Origin: CALCKU01 sp964654665
Lineage (GTDB): Bacteria > Pseudomonadota > Alphaproteobacteria > Caulobacterales > Maricaulaceae
Assembly: GCA_964654665.1 (NCBI GenBank)
Contig: CAZZKV010000010.1
Span: 26,287-90,286, forward strand
Direction: 5' to 3'
Length of the DNA stretch: 64,000 nucleotides
Shown: piece after piece, positions 1 to 9,138 of the stretch
How positions within the stretch are numbered: position 1 is the first letter of the stretch
Layout of the letters: every line of letters starts with the position of its first letter
The notes under the pieces: model-generated
The model's database searches: none
What the model was told of the DNA's origin: nothing
Seen by the model: only the letters and a program-made list of their open reading frames with translations
Translations under genes and position numbers: made by a program

Positions 1-3000
1 AAAGCCAAGGTGTTTGGCAGGCATTGTTGTTGCTGTGCTCAGGGTTTGAACCGGGTCCATACCGCCGCGGGCAAAGGACCACATTTCCCAATGAGCCGCC
101 AGTCCTTCCCGTTGACCATGGGCTCCGATAGATACAAGCACGCCAGCATCAGCCAGTTGTTTGGCACCGGCGGCGCTGTCATCATCAGCATAATCATCAA
201 GCGGAGCCATTTGACGACGAACAGCGCGTGCTTGCAGACGGGTCGGCGGGACATGTTTAGATAATAGAGGATGTTTCCACACCTCGGATTCCTGATAATA
301 GAAATCTTCGCCGCGAATACCGCCATAAGTTACAGCCAACGTTGGCGTATAGGCGACATTGGTTTGGGCATACATCTGTATCGCATCATCATAAATTTTA
401 AGTGTCGGTAGATTATGTTCAACCGAGCTATTACCATCAGCAACCAGCGACATATCCATATGATAGAGCGAAGCGCCTTCGGCCACCACTAGAAGATTAT
501 TTTCACGGGCCGCTTTAACAACTTGTTGACGTTGATCACGGCGTGGTTGGTTGTAATTTTTTACCCCATGCGCGCCTTGTTGTTTCAGGCGATTTACATG
601 TTCATTAGCATCGTTAAAGGATTGGATATCGGCAAAAAATCCGGGCGCTTTCGCCCCATATATAACTTCGCCTGTCGAGAAAATACGCGGGGCTAGAATT
701 TTACCAGCACGCTGCATTTCAGAGGCAACGAAAATTTCAGACGCACGGCTTGATGGATCAAAAATTGTGGTAACGCCCAAGGCAAGATGGGCGATTGTCG
801 ACCAATTTTGCTGGGGTACTAACTCATCGGTGCCTTGCGGTCCATGGGCATGGGCATCAATCAAGCCGGGAATAATGGTTTTACCGGTGAGATCCAGAGT
901 TTTATATCCCTCTGGAACAACGGTTTTTTTATTGCCAACCCGCGTAATTCTATCGCCATTTATAAGGATCGTGCCATTTTCAATCACGCCGCCTTTATTA
1001 TTTTTCATTGTAATAATACGCGCACCGGTCAGAGCGACTTTGGTATCAGGTTTAGCCGCTGTTATTCGGCGTTCTAAAGAAATACCCTCCGTTACAGGCA
1101 TGAATTCTTCATCCATTACCGTTGATATATCGACAGAGAATAATGTCGGGCCAAGACTCCAATTCAACGTATTAAGGCCTGACCAGCTTGGGTATTGTGC
1201 GCCGCCAGTGCTGACTTTTCGTACGGGTAGGGCTTTGGAAGCCGGGCCTGCTGCTATATTTTGTGGGCCGGTGAGGATGGGCATAACAAAGAGGTTGTAA
1301 TTCTCGCGAAAGGCTGCGCTTTTACCATCGGGGGCAACGTGAAAACTTTGTGCCAACTTAGACGATGCATGAACCCGTTCATCATCACCCAACAGATTGG
1401 TGCTGATCAGAGCGGCTTTATTATCTGTGTTATCTGTGAAATAAACGCGCAGTTCATCCCCGTCAAAATGCGGCATACCGCCTGATTTGCGAATATGGAC
1501 CGGATCACCGCCATCAACAGCCATAACATAAAGCCCTGGCGCATCAGACCATTCGGGCGCGGTTAAAAAGCCGCCTGCATTTTTTTCATAGGCGATATAA
1601 TCTCCGCTGGGAGAAAAAACAGGACGCGCATAATGTCCTGGGTTTTTTGATAATGTTGTTACTTTACGGGTTTTGATATTTAGACTGTGTATGTGCCCAA
1701 GGTCATTATCATTCCAACTTGTAAAAATGATATGTTTTCCGTCGCGCGACCAACTAGGATATAGTTCTAACATTGTATCGGGCAGTTTAGTTAATCGGCG
1801 GGCCGGGCCGCCGGTTTTGGATTGCAGGTATAATTTTCCAAGACTTTCAAATACAACCTGTTTGTCATTGGGGGATACAGCCGTGAATCGCGGCATCTTG
1901 GTTTTGATCATCTTGGGTGCAACATCGACTTTTGGCCGCGGGGCATCCATAACTGTACGCGTATCGACTACTTTAAAATCAATATGTTCAATATTATTAT
2001 CGGCAATATCTATTTTATGAATTTGTCCATTCGCCCAGAAATATAGGCTTAGTGAATCCGGGCTCCAATCCATATTGGGGTAAACCCCCTGAACCGCCCA
2101 CGTTTCCTGCATGTCCTGATCTAAATGATCAAAGACCATACGTTCTTCGCCGCTTTTTATGTTTTTGATAAATAGCTTAGATTTGGCGCGAACCCGTTTA
2201 ACATAGGCTAAATATTGACCATCAGGTGACGGTGCAGGACGTACCGCCCCGCCTGCGCCGCCTGCAGCGACCGTAATGTCGCCTGTTGCAAGTTCATAGC
2301 GTTTGATTTGGAATAATTGTTGATTTGAGTTTTGAGCATATTCAAAAATTGGTCCACGTGTCGTATTTTGACTGTAATAAATATACTCACCATCAGGAGA
2401 AAACATTGGCTCACCTAATTCTTTTTGATGGGCCTCCGATGGTTTTTTAACCAGTTTCACACCTGTTCCGCCGGAGGTATGATAGAGCCAAATCTCACCT
2501 GTTCCTAGCGAGCGTGATGTCGTGAAATGCTTTCGCGCAGCAATAAATTGTCCATCCGGGGACCATGTTGGATTATTCAGCAAACGGAATGTTTCTTTTG
2601 TGACTTGTTTTTTATTTTCGCCATTCATATCCATAATCCAGATATTGTCTCCGCCTGCACGGTCCGATGTGAAAGCGATTTGCGATCCATCAGGAGAAAA
2701 CCGAGGCTGGATTTCCCATGCAAGACCACTGGAAATATTTGTCGCTGTACCGCCTGTTATGGGCATGGTGTAAATATCTCCAAGCAGATCAAAGGCAATT
2801 GTCTTACCGTCAGGAGATACATCAAGGCTCATCCATGTGCCTTCGGTAACGTTGATCTTAATATCCCGTTTTTTGCCCGGCGGGTTCATTACATCCCATT
2901 TATCTTCATCTTTTTTCGCCTCGCCAGACATCATTTTATCTGACATGGATTTATCAGACATCATTGTATCGGCCATGGGTTTGGCTTTTTGTCTCTGTAT

Positions 3001-3144
3001 AGATTTCGCTTCTGTGTCCGCTTTAACCATGGCGGGTTTTGATTTCTTGGCCGCTGTATTATGTGGATGATCTGCGAGGGCAGAAAGGGCGGTAATAGAG
3101 AGGACTGCGGCCCCGCCAAGACAAGCGATTCTAAATTTTGACAT
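1..3144 (-). CDS. TolB-like beta-propeller / amidohydrolase fusion, secreted (partial)
   Basis: The reading frame opens at an ATG at 3144 and is still open at the left edge, so about 1048 residues are visible and the C-terminus is missing. A signal peptide ends near ALADHP, followed by a Met/Ser/Lys/Asp-rich linker (residues about 45-80). Then come repeated WD40/PD40 blades of the TolB type, for example SPDGKTIAF and FSPDGSQIAF, to about residue 690. An amidohydrolase domain starts near residue 698 with ALTGARIITM, and its metal motif GLIDAHAHG lies near residue 763. Proteins of this architecture are exported enzymes, often annotated as imidazolonepropionase-like or as prolidase-like peptidases; the substrate cannot be told from sequence. 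It precedes no other gene on its strand in the window. The fusion call is firm, the catalytic activity is inferred. Confidence 0.9.
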   Translation of the reverse strand, partial: MSKFRIACLGGAAVLSITALSALADHPHNTAAKKSKPAMVKADTEAKSIQRQKAKPMADTMMSDKSMSDKMMSGEAKKDEDKWDVMNPPGKKRDIKINVTEGTWMSLDVSPDGKTIAFDLLGDIYTMPITGGTATNISSGLAWEIQPRFSPDGSQIAFTSDRAGGDNIWIMDMNGENKKQVTKETFRLLNNPTWSPDGQFIAARKHFTTSRSLGTGEIWLYHTSGGTGVKLVKKPSEAHQKELGEPMFSPDGEYIYYSQNTTRGPIFEYAQNSNQQLFQIKRYELATGDITVAAGGAGGAVRPAPSPDGQYLAYVKRVRAKSKLFIKNIKSGEERMVFDHLDQDMQETWAVQGVYPNMDWSPDSLSLYFWANGQIHKIDIADNNIEHIDFKVVDTRTVMDAPRPKVDVAPKMIKTKMPRFTAVSPNDKQVVFESLGKLYLQSKTGGPARRLTKLPDTMLELYPSWSRDGKHIIFTSWNDNDLGHIHSLNIKTRKVTTLSKNPGHYARPVFSPSGDYIAYEKNAGGFLTAPEWSDAPGLYVMAVDGGDPVHIRKSGGMPHFDGDELRVYFTDNTDNKAALISTNLLGDDERVHASSKLAQSFHVAPDGKSAAFRENYNLFVMPILTGPQNIAAGPASKALPVRKVSTGGAQYPSWSGLNTLNWSLGPTLFSVDISTVMDEEFMPVTEGISLERRITAAKPDTKVALTGARIITMKNNKGGVIENGTILINGDRITRVGNKKTVVPEGYKTLDLTGKTIIPGLIDAHAHGPQGTDELVPQQNWSTIAHLALGVTTIFDPSSRASEIFVASEMQRAGKILAPRIFSTGEVIYGAKAPGFFADIQSFNDANEHVNRLKQQGAHGVKNYNQPRRDQRQQVVKAARENNLLVVAEGASLYHMDMSLVADGNSSVEHNLPTLKIYDDAIQMYAQTNVAYTPTLAVTYGGIRGEDFYYQESEVWKHPLLSKHVPPTRLQARAVRRQMAPLDDYADDDSAAGAKQLADAGVLVSIGAHGQREGLAAHWEMWSFARGGMDPVQTLSTATTMPAKHLGF

Positions 3145-3234
3145 AAGAAGACTCCGTTTGATGCAGAATACAGTTTCAGGCGTAGCTCGTCATGGGAATT
3201 CGCCTCTAAGGCTAATCAAACTCTTGTTATGACT

Positions 3235-4617
3235 TTAAAACCGGCCGGCTGCGCCGGGGAAGACAACAGGGGTTTCGCTACCATCTTTAGCGACGGCTGA
3301 TACGCCAAAGAAATAATTATCGATCACAAGATTGGTAAACTCCCATGTATTGACTTTGCCGATAAAGCGCGAATGGGTCCATTCTGGCGCTGTTGTTAAA
3401 CGCCAATGGACGCGATAGCCTGCAAGATTATCACTGTTGGTTGGGGTTTCCCATGTAAGCTTTGCCGAGGCTTTGACCGCGCCGCTGGCTTCGACATTGG
3501 TTGGAAAGGGCGGCGCGCCTGCCATCCCCGCAAGGGTAATGGCATTCAGAGCTGTTAACTTGGCCGCATAGGGTCCGTCAACGCCCTCCATGCTATCGCC
3601 ATATGTTATACCGTTTTCTACGCGTAAATCTTGATGCTGACGGTCGTAATGTTCATGAGTTTCCATAATACGGATACCCGGTATGCCGACCTGATTAAAG
3701 GGCCTATGATGCCCGCCGCGCCCAAACCGATCCAGACGGTAAACCATCATAACATTTAAATTGGTCATATATTGATCGGCTTGAGCTTTAATATAACGGG
3801 CAAGGTTGCGCGAAGGGCTATCCACTTCGCCGCCGGTAAAGCGGCGTTGACGGGCCTCAGCGTCGGTTTCATTGGCCCGTGTGCCTTCTGAAAAAACGCG
3901 AGCTGTTGTATTATCTGTCACCCCGTCAATACCGGAAATATTGGAAATCATGTCATTATTTAAAACGCCCTTGATGTCCCAGCCTTTATTGAGAGCATGA
4001 GCGGCGACAATTTCTCCGCCAAATAAACCCTGTTCTTCACCGGACAGACCCGCATAAATGATAGATCCGGCATATTGCCGCTTTGATAAAATACGGGCCG
4101 CTTCGATAACACCGGCCATGCCTGAGGCATTATCATTCGCTCCGGGACTCTCCGATGTCCCGTCAAGCGGGTCCGTAACACGGCTATCAATATCGCCCGA
4201 CATCATGACATAGCGGTTGGGGTCTAGCGTGCCTTTCTGTATCGCAAGGACACTAACAACTTCGGTAGGTTCAGGGATTCGGCGTTTCCCGTCGATAGTA
4301 TCGGAGACATAGATAACTTCCAGACAACCGCCGCAATCCGCGGAAATGGCCTTAAATTCGTCAAAAATCCATCGTCGCGCAGCTCCAATGCCGCGCGTAT
4401 CAGATGCGGTTTCTGACAAAGTATGGCGCGTGCCAAAATCAACTAGGGTCTGTATGTCGGCAATTATCCGGTCTGCGGAAGGCTCTAAAGCAATATTATA
4501 GATATCCTGTACTTCGGATGGCGGGCCATAATCAGATTTTTGCGCCGAGGCGCTACAGGCGCTTATTACAAGCCCGGTAATCAAAGGCAGAACAAAGGGA
4601 GTAAGGTTTTTTTTCAT
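3235..4617 (-). CDS. M28-family metallopeptidase with C-terminal FN3-like domain, lipoprotein-like
   Basis: This 460-residue protein begins at MKKNLTPFVLPL, where a lipobox-like stretch (LVISACSA) suggests a lipoprotein. An upstream in-frame extension would run into the desaturase gene and is not used. M28 features are GANDNASG (about residue 159), GLSGEEQG (about 194) and GGHHRPF (about 302). The usual first ligand motif H-x-D reads SGDIDS here (about 140), so the expected His is Asp. Residues about 375-455 look like a fibronectin type III domain. M28 enzymes are zinc amino- or carboxypeptidases; this one should act in the periplasm or at the envelope. It lies 2 nt after the desaturase stop on the same strand and is probably co-transcribed with it. 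The exact substrate is unknown. Confidence 0.88.
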   Translation of the reverse strand: MKKNLTPFVLPLITGLVISACSASAQKSDYGPPSEVQDIYNIALEPSADRIIADIQTLVDFGTRHTLSETASDTRGIGAARRWIFDEFKAISADCGGCLEVIYVSDTIDGKRRIPEPTEVVSVLAIQKGTLDPNRYVMMSGDIDSRVTDPLDGTSESPGANDNASGMAGVIEAARILSKRQYAGSIIYAGLSGEEQGLFGGEIVAAHALNKGWDIKGVLNNDMISNISGIDGVTDNTTARVFSEGTRANETDAEARQRRFTGGEVDSPSRNLARYIKAQADQYMTNLNVMMVYRLDRFGRGGHHRPFNQVGIPGIRIMETHEHYDRQHQDLRVENGITYGDSMEGVDGPYAAKLTALNAITLAGMAGAPPFPTNVEASGAVKASAKLTWETPTNSDNLAGYRVHWRLTTAPEWTHSRFIGKVNTWEFTNLVIDNYFFGVSAVAKDGSETPVVFPGAAGRF

Positions 4618-4619
4618 AA

Positions 4620-5528
4620 TTATGCCGTTGTCGCTGCTTTTATTACGGCCCAATAGCCATGTTGTATTTCCATTTTGTCGTGATGAGCGGCCATAGCCTT
4701 GTGCAGTGCTACCAGCCGGTAACAGGGCACATACATAAAAGCGTGGTGCTCGACATGGTAATTTACCCAATAGGGGCCAAAGAATATCTTCTCAAAAATA
4801 TTAGTATGGGTTGTACGGGCATGGGTGAGGGGATTATCATCAAAACTTGTCATGGCATGTTCGGTAATATTGCGCAGACGCAAGACAAGAAAAAACCAGC
4901 TCCACATAGGTAACAGCCAAAGGGCAAAATAAACCCACCAATAGCCCAATAACGTCAATCCGCCAAAAATTAAGCCATTTGTGATGATATAAGGCCACGG
5001 GTTGTTTTTTTGAAAGGCATCGGACCCTTCAATTTGGGACTTGTCGCCTGTTTTTAGTTTTAATGTTGCAAATTGAAGCCGCAAAAATGTTTGTCCTGTA
5101 ATATCCCGCCATAATTTTCGCCTAAGACTGGCGGGCGTAATCGGAAACTTTGCGGACAGGGCAAGGTCAGGATCCTGTTTGCTCTGAGCATATCGGTGGT
5201 GCTTCAAGTGATATTTCCGGTAAGCGGCCAGATCACCGCCATATGGCGCCCCCAAGACATAGGCACCAACGAATTCATTGACCGATTTAGTTTTAAATAA
5301 AACACCATGCGCGGCATCATGCATTAATATTGCAAGGCCGTGTTGGCGCGACCCAATCAGGCAGAATGCTAGAATAAATGTGACCGGATTGGGCCAGAGA
5401 ATAAAGAGCGCCATTGACGCAAATATGACTGCCCATACATGAAAAACGATCCAGGTTCCCCAGAGATCAGAGCGCCGGGCCAATTGTCGAAGAGTGGCTT
5501 TGTCGATATATGTGCTTGTCGCTCCCAT
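4620..5528 (-). CDS. membrane fatty acid desaturase family protein
   Basis: This is a 302-residue membrane protein with the three histidine boxes of the fatty acid desaturase/hydroxylase superfamily: HDAAHG near residue 69, HLKHHRYAQ near 108 and HVEHHAF near 258. Hydrophobic segments lie between boxes 1 and 2 and around residues 170-210. The boxes bind a di-iron centre that uses O2 to desaturate or hydroxylate an acyl chain or another lipid such as a carotenoid. Which lipid is used cannot be decided here. The stop codon is followed after 2 nt by the M28 peptidase ATG, so the two genes look translationally coupled. Confidence 0.88.
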   Translation of the reverse strand: MGATSTYIDKATLRQLARRSDLWGTWIVFHVWAVIFASMALFILWPNPVTFILAFCLIGSRQHGLAILMHDAAHGVLFKTKSVNEFVGAYVLGAPYGGDLAAYRKYHLKHHRYAQSKQDPDLALSAKFPITPASLRRKLWRDITGQTFLRLQFATLKLKTGDKSQIEGSDAFQKNNPWPYIITNGLIFGGLTLLGYWWVYFALWLLPMWSWFFLVLRLRNITEHAMTSFDDNPLTHARTTHTNIFEKIFFGPYWVNYHVEHHAFMYVPCYRLVALHKAMAAHHDKMEIQHGYWAVIKAATTA

Positions 5529-5606
5529 GCCTCAAGATGCGAGGATCAAGGAAAACTGTCAATAGGGCGACCTTGGTCTCTTTGCTCTGCTCGGGTGAGT
5601 AGGCTC

Positions 5607-7679
5607 TTAAAAAGCGCCTTGTGATAAATCCCGGGCAATTAAATTCGGCGAACGATTATCATTAAGGCGTGCTCGGTAAACCTGCATGTTTTCCATTACG
5701 CGCTGCACATAATTACGGGTTTCCGAGAAAGGGATACTTTCAACCCAATCGATCGGATCAATTTCCCCCTTGCGCGGATCGCCATGTTTTCTATTCCATG
5801 TTTTCACGCGAGACGCTCCGGCATTATATGCAGCAGCAGCCATAATATAAGAGCCGTCAAATTGTTTGAGTAAATCATTCAGGTGCAAGGCTCCTAATTT
5901 AGCGCTATAATCAATATCGCTGGTCATACGCGAGCGGTTATAAGGAATCCGGTGCTTTCGGGCCGTAGTTCTAGCTGTGCTATTAATCATTTGCATCAGG
6001 CCATGGGCTTTGGCGTGGCTAATAACATTGGGTTCAAATTCACTTTCCTGACGAGCAATAGCAAAGACAAAGGGAACATTAAATTTATCGGTAGAGAGGG
6101 CATTTATAGCTTCGATAACGGGGTAGCCTGAATCGGTCAGCATGGTTTGCAACCGTCCCGCCTGTTTTGCGGCTCTAAGAGACGGGCGCATATAACCCAG
6201 GTTTTTAGAGAGTTGCGATAAAAGAGATAATTCGCGGATATCGTCAAATTCATCATCCAGCATAAAGGCAAACATAGAAAAGAACCGTTCTTCGCGAGCT
6301 TCCCCCAAAAGTTGCATAGCCCGTACGCGCGGGTCAGCCATAAAACTGGCTTGTAAGGCTTCTGTCGGGGCTTCGGGCGGTAAAATAACTTCGGAGAGCG
6401 TACCGCTTAACTTTTCAGCTGCGAGTTGACCGTAATATGTATTGGGAAAACTGGCCGCTTCGGAATAATAGGCCCGGGCATTACCATCACTTAGGCTATC
6501 CGCGGCGCGGCCTTGCCAATAGGCCGCGCGGCTCACTGAAACCGGTGTGCTGACCCCGTTGCGCAAGGTTTCGAAGTGCTGTGAGGCTATGCCGGCTTGC
6601 CCCAGCTTTTGTAGCGCTAACCAGCCGGCTAAAAATTCGGCTTCTGCAAAGCTAGTCCCGCGCGTGAGGCCATGATTTAAAGTAAGATCATAGGCGTCTT
6701 GGAATTTCTTTTCCTGAATGGCCCAATAGCTCATAATCTTCTTTTCAGTCCAAAGGGCTTTTTTGCCATGATCGGCTAGAGGCGGCGTTTTAATTTGTTT
6801 GTAAACAGGCAGGGCATAGTCTTTTGTTTTTTTGCGCCGTCGCCATCGTGCGCGTTCGAATAATAATCCTGTATCGGCTTTATGTGTACTGGGAACAGCA
6901 CTGATTGCGCGGTCCATGCCTTTGCGATTGGCGCTAACACGGACACGTGCGTCAATAAGTGCGCGGTCTGTTTTGTTTAAAAGACTTATAAGTCCGTCAA
7001 CTTTGGAAAAATGTCGGCGGCCTAGCCAGATCAGATGATCGGCCCGCGCCGCATGATCATCAGCAGATAAGCGGCTTTTATATTTTTTATAGAGCGTGCG
7101 TTGTCGTTCCCGAGTTAATTTTGAATTCCGCCATGCCGATTTTAACCAAAGATCACCCCTAACCTTATCGTTTAATTGGTAATAGGCATTGGCTAGGGCC
7201 GCTCGCCCTTCGCCGGAAACAGGGTCTTGACCCAAAAACCAATCAATTGTTCGCTGGGGTGACAAGGGTTTGTCAAATAACCGGGCTTCGGCTTTTGAGC
7301 GTATACCTGACATACGAGGCCAATTGCTCAATTGCTGTGTTACATAGGTAAGATCGCCAAAGGGAACATGAGGGTCTCGAATGGTGCGAACCCATGTCAA
7401 AATATCTTTAACGCTTGGGTCGTTGGCTTTATTTTTTTCAGCATTGAGTCCGCGCCAATTCCCACGTTTGGAAGCCCGTATGCCGGCACGCAAATGTGTT
7501 GCATCGCTTTTCGATATCAGATCAGACATCGCGGGAACGGGCGGTTTAATTCGCGGTGATGGAACAGCCGTCGCTTGAGCAGTAAAGGAAAAACATAGGA
7601 TCAACGCTATTCCGGCTATCCATTTACAGAAATTAGCCCGGTTTTGCGGCCCTATAGGCTTGAGTCGAAAAATAATCAT
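5607..7679 (-). CDS. slt: soluble lytic murein transglycosylase (Slt70-like)
   Basis: The chosen start is MIIFRLKPIG (690 residues), which places a signal sequence (about residues 20-40, ending QATA) at the N-terminus. A longer upstream start would add about 47 residues that overlap dapA sequence on the opposite strand. The middle is an alpha-helical superhelical U/L region. The C-terminal SLT domain has the catalytic Glu in ARQESEF (about residue 545), then HGLMQMI and AYNAGASRV. Enzymes of this family cleave peptidoglycan glycan strands to 1,6-anhydro-muropeptides in the periplasm. It is divergent from dapA, with under 100 bp between the two starts. Confidence 0.93.
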   Translation of the reverse strand: MIIFRLKPIGPQNRANFCKWIAGIALILCFSFTAQATAVPSPRIKPPVPAMSDLISKSDATHLRAGIRASKRGNWRGLNAEKNKANDPSVKDILTWVRTIRDPHVPFGDLTYVTQQLSNWPRMSGIRSKAEARLFDKPLSPQRTIDWFLGQDPVSGEGRAALANAYYQLNDKVRGDLWLKSAWRNSKLTRERQRTLYKKYKSRLSADDHAARADHLIWLGRRHFSKVDGLISLLNKTDRALIDARVRVSANRKGMDRAISAVPSTHKADTGLLFERARWRRRKKTKDYALPVYKQIKTPPLADHGKKALWTEKKIMSYWAIQEKKFQDAYDLTLNHGLTRGTSFAEAEFLAGWLALQKLGQAGIASQHFETLRNGVSTPVSVSRAAYWQGRAADSLSDGNARAYYSEAASFPNTYYGQLAAEKLSGTLSEVILPPEAPTEALQASFMADPRVRAMQLLGEAREERFFSMFAFMLDDEFDDIRELSLLSQLSKNLGYMRPSLRAAKQAGRLQTMLTDSGYPVIEAINALSTDKFNVPFVFAIARQESEFEPNVISHAKAHGLMQMINSTARTTARKHRIPYNRSRMTSDIDYSAKLGALHLNDLLKQFDGSYIMAAAAYNAGASRVKTWNRKHGDPRKGEIDPIDWVESIPFSETRNYVQRVMENMQVYRARLNDNRSPNLIARDLSQGAF

Positions 7680-7767
7680 GTCCTCACAATAATCTGTGTC
7701 TTGCGCCGAGCAAGAAAAGAAAGCTATGAGCGCATCATTAATTACATGTAGTTTCGAAAGGGTGAAC

Positions 7768-8643
7768 ATGGTTAAGGGATCGATAACGGCTTTAGTCACC
7801 CCGTTTAAGGATGGCGGCATTGATGAAACCGCCTTTCAGGATTTCATCGAATGGCAAATAGCCTCAGGCATACATGGTTTGGTACCGTGCGGGACAACAG
7901 GGGAAACAGCCACCCTGACCGATACAGAACATCGGCGCGTGATTGCGCTTTGTGTTGAAGCCGCGGCAGGGCGTGTTCCGGTTATTGCCGGTGCGGGCTC
8001 AAATGAAACCCGTGTGTCGATTACATATGCTCAAAAAGCGAAAGATGTCGGAGCAGATGCCGCTTTGGTTGTGACGCCTTATTATAATAAGCCCAGCCAA
8101 GAAGGCATATACCAGCATTTCAAAGCTATTTCAGAGGCCGTCGATATTCCTATTTTCGTTTATAATATTCCGGGCCGCAGCGTTGTTGATATTACGAATG
8201 ACACAATGGGACGTTTATCCAAGCTTGATACGGTTATTGGCTGTAAGGATGCCACAGGGGATTTAACCCGTGTAGCCGGTTTGATAGAACGCTGCGGCGA
8301 AGACTTTATACAGCTTTCGGGTGATGATCCGTCATCATTGGGGCATAGTGCACATGGGGGCTCTGGCTGTATTTCTGTGGGGTCCAATGTTGCACCCGCG
8401 CTTTATGCCGAGTTCCATAACTGCATGATAAATAAAGACTTTATGGCAGCTTTGAGTATTAATCAGAAACTTCATCGTCTTCATCAGGATTTATTTCTGG
8501 ACCCTAGTCCGGCACCTGCAAAATATGCTTTATCACTTTTGGGACGTATGGGAGCGGATGTGCGTTTACCGATTACTCCATGCCGTGATGTGACGAAAAC
8601 AGCCGTTCAGAGCGCTATGCGCCGCGCCGGTGTTGACGTTTAG
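7768..8643 (+). CDS. dapA: 4-hydroxy-tetrahydrodipicolinate synthase
   Basis: DapA condenses pyruvate with aspartate semialdehyde in lysine and meso-diaminopimelate synthesis. The start at MVKGSITALVTPF gives 291 residues, the family length; an upstream in-frame ATG adds 24 non-homologous residues. Visible motifs are PCGTTGE, the active-site Tyr region VYNIPGRS and the Schiff-base lysine in IGCKDATGD (K160). smpB starts 2 nt after the stop, so the pair is an operon, an arrangement common in alphaproteobacteria. Confidence 0.97.
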   Translation: MVKGSITALVTPFKDGGIDETAFQDFIEWQIASGIHGLVPCGTTGETATLTDTEHRRVIALCVEAAAGRVPVIAGAGSNETRVSITYAQKAKDVGADAALVVTPYYNKPSQEGIYQHFKAISEAVDIPIFVYNIPGRSVVDITNDTMGRLSKLDTVIGCKDATGDLTRVAGLIERCGEDFIQLSGDDPSSLGHSAHGGSGCISVGSNVAPALYAEFHNCMINKDFMAALSINQKLHRLHQDLFLDPSPAPAKYALSLLGRMGADVRLPITPCRDVTKTAVQSAMRRAGVDV

Positions 8644-8645
8644 TT

Positions 8646-9122
8646 ATGGCTGCCAAAAAGGCAGACCCGAATAATAAAACGATCGCTGAAAACCGGCGGG
8701 CGCGATTTGACTATATTATAGAAGACACGTTTGAAGCGGGTATTATGCTGGTGGGTACTGAAGTTAAAGCCCTGCGCGAGGGACGCGCCAATATAGCGGA
8801 AAGCTATGCCTCAGTTGAGGGGAGTGAGGTTTTTCTTATTAATGCTAATATTCCCATTTATGCCCCGGCGAGCCAGTTTAACCATATGCCGACGCGACCC
8901 CGGAAATTACTGATGAAACGGCGCGAAATTAACAAACTCATTGGCGAAACACAGCGAAAGGGCCGTACAATTGTACCTTTGAAGATGTATTTTAATGATA
9001 AAGGGCGGGCCAAATTGTTAATCGGTCTGGCAACCGGTAAAGATGCGCGCGATAAACGCGAAACCCAGAAAAAACGGGATTGGCAACGCGATAAGTCAAG
9101 AATCATGCGCGAGCGCGGCTAG
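8646..9122 (+). CDS. smpB: SsrA (tmRNA)-binding protein SmpB
   Basis: SmpB is a 158-residue partner of tmRNA in trans-translation, which rescues stalled ribosomes. The core EDTFEAGIMLVGTEVKALR, then GRANIAESYA and the basic C-terminal tail rich in Lys/Arg (DKRETQKKRDWQRDKS) are diagnostic. It follows dapA by 2 nt. The tmRNA gene itself is not in the window. A perfect 9-bp inverted repeat spans its stop codon. Confidence 0.97.
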   Translation: MAAKKADPNNKTIAENRRARFDYIIEDTFEAGIMLVGTEVKALREGRANIAESYASVEGSEVFLINANIPIYAPASQFNHMPTRPRKLLMKRREINKLIGETQRKGRTIVPLKMYFNDKGRAKLLIGLATGKDARDKRETQKKRDWQRDKSRIMRERG

Positions 9123-9131
9123 GCGCTCGCG
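9108..9131. terminator. GC-rich stem-loop spanning the smpB stop
   Basis: CGCGAGCGC (9108-9116) is exactly complementary to GCGCTCGCG (9123-9131) around a 6-nt loop, giving a perfect 9-bp stem. It sits between convergent smpB and the outer-membrane protein gene and overlaps the smpB stop codon. A short T-rich stretch follows (TTAATTATT), but it is not a clean U-tract. It may end both transcripts or protect their 3' ends. Confidence 0.45.
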
Positions 9132-9138
9132 TTAATTA

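Noticed and set aside
767..1300. 177-residue frame opposite the amidohydrolase
   Set aside because: It lies entirely inside the clear TolB/amidohydrolase gene, has no ribosome-binding site and its sequence is a shadow of that gene.
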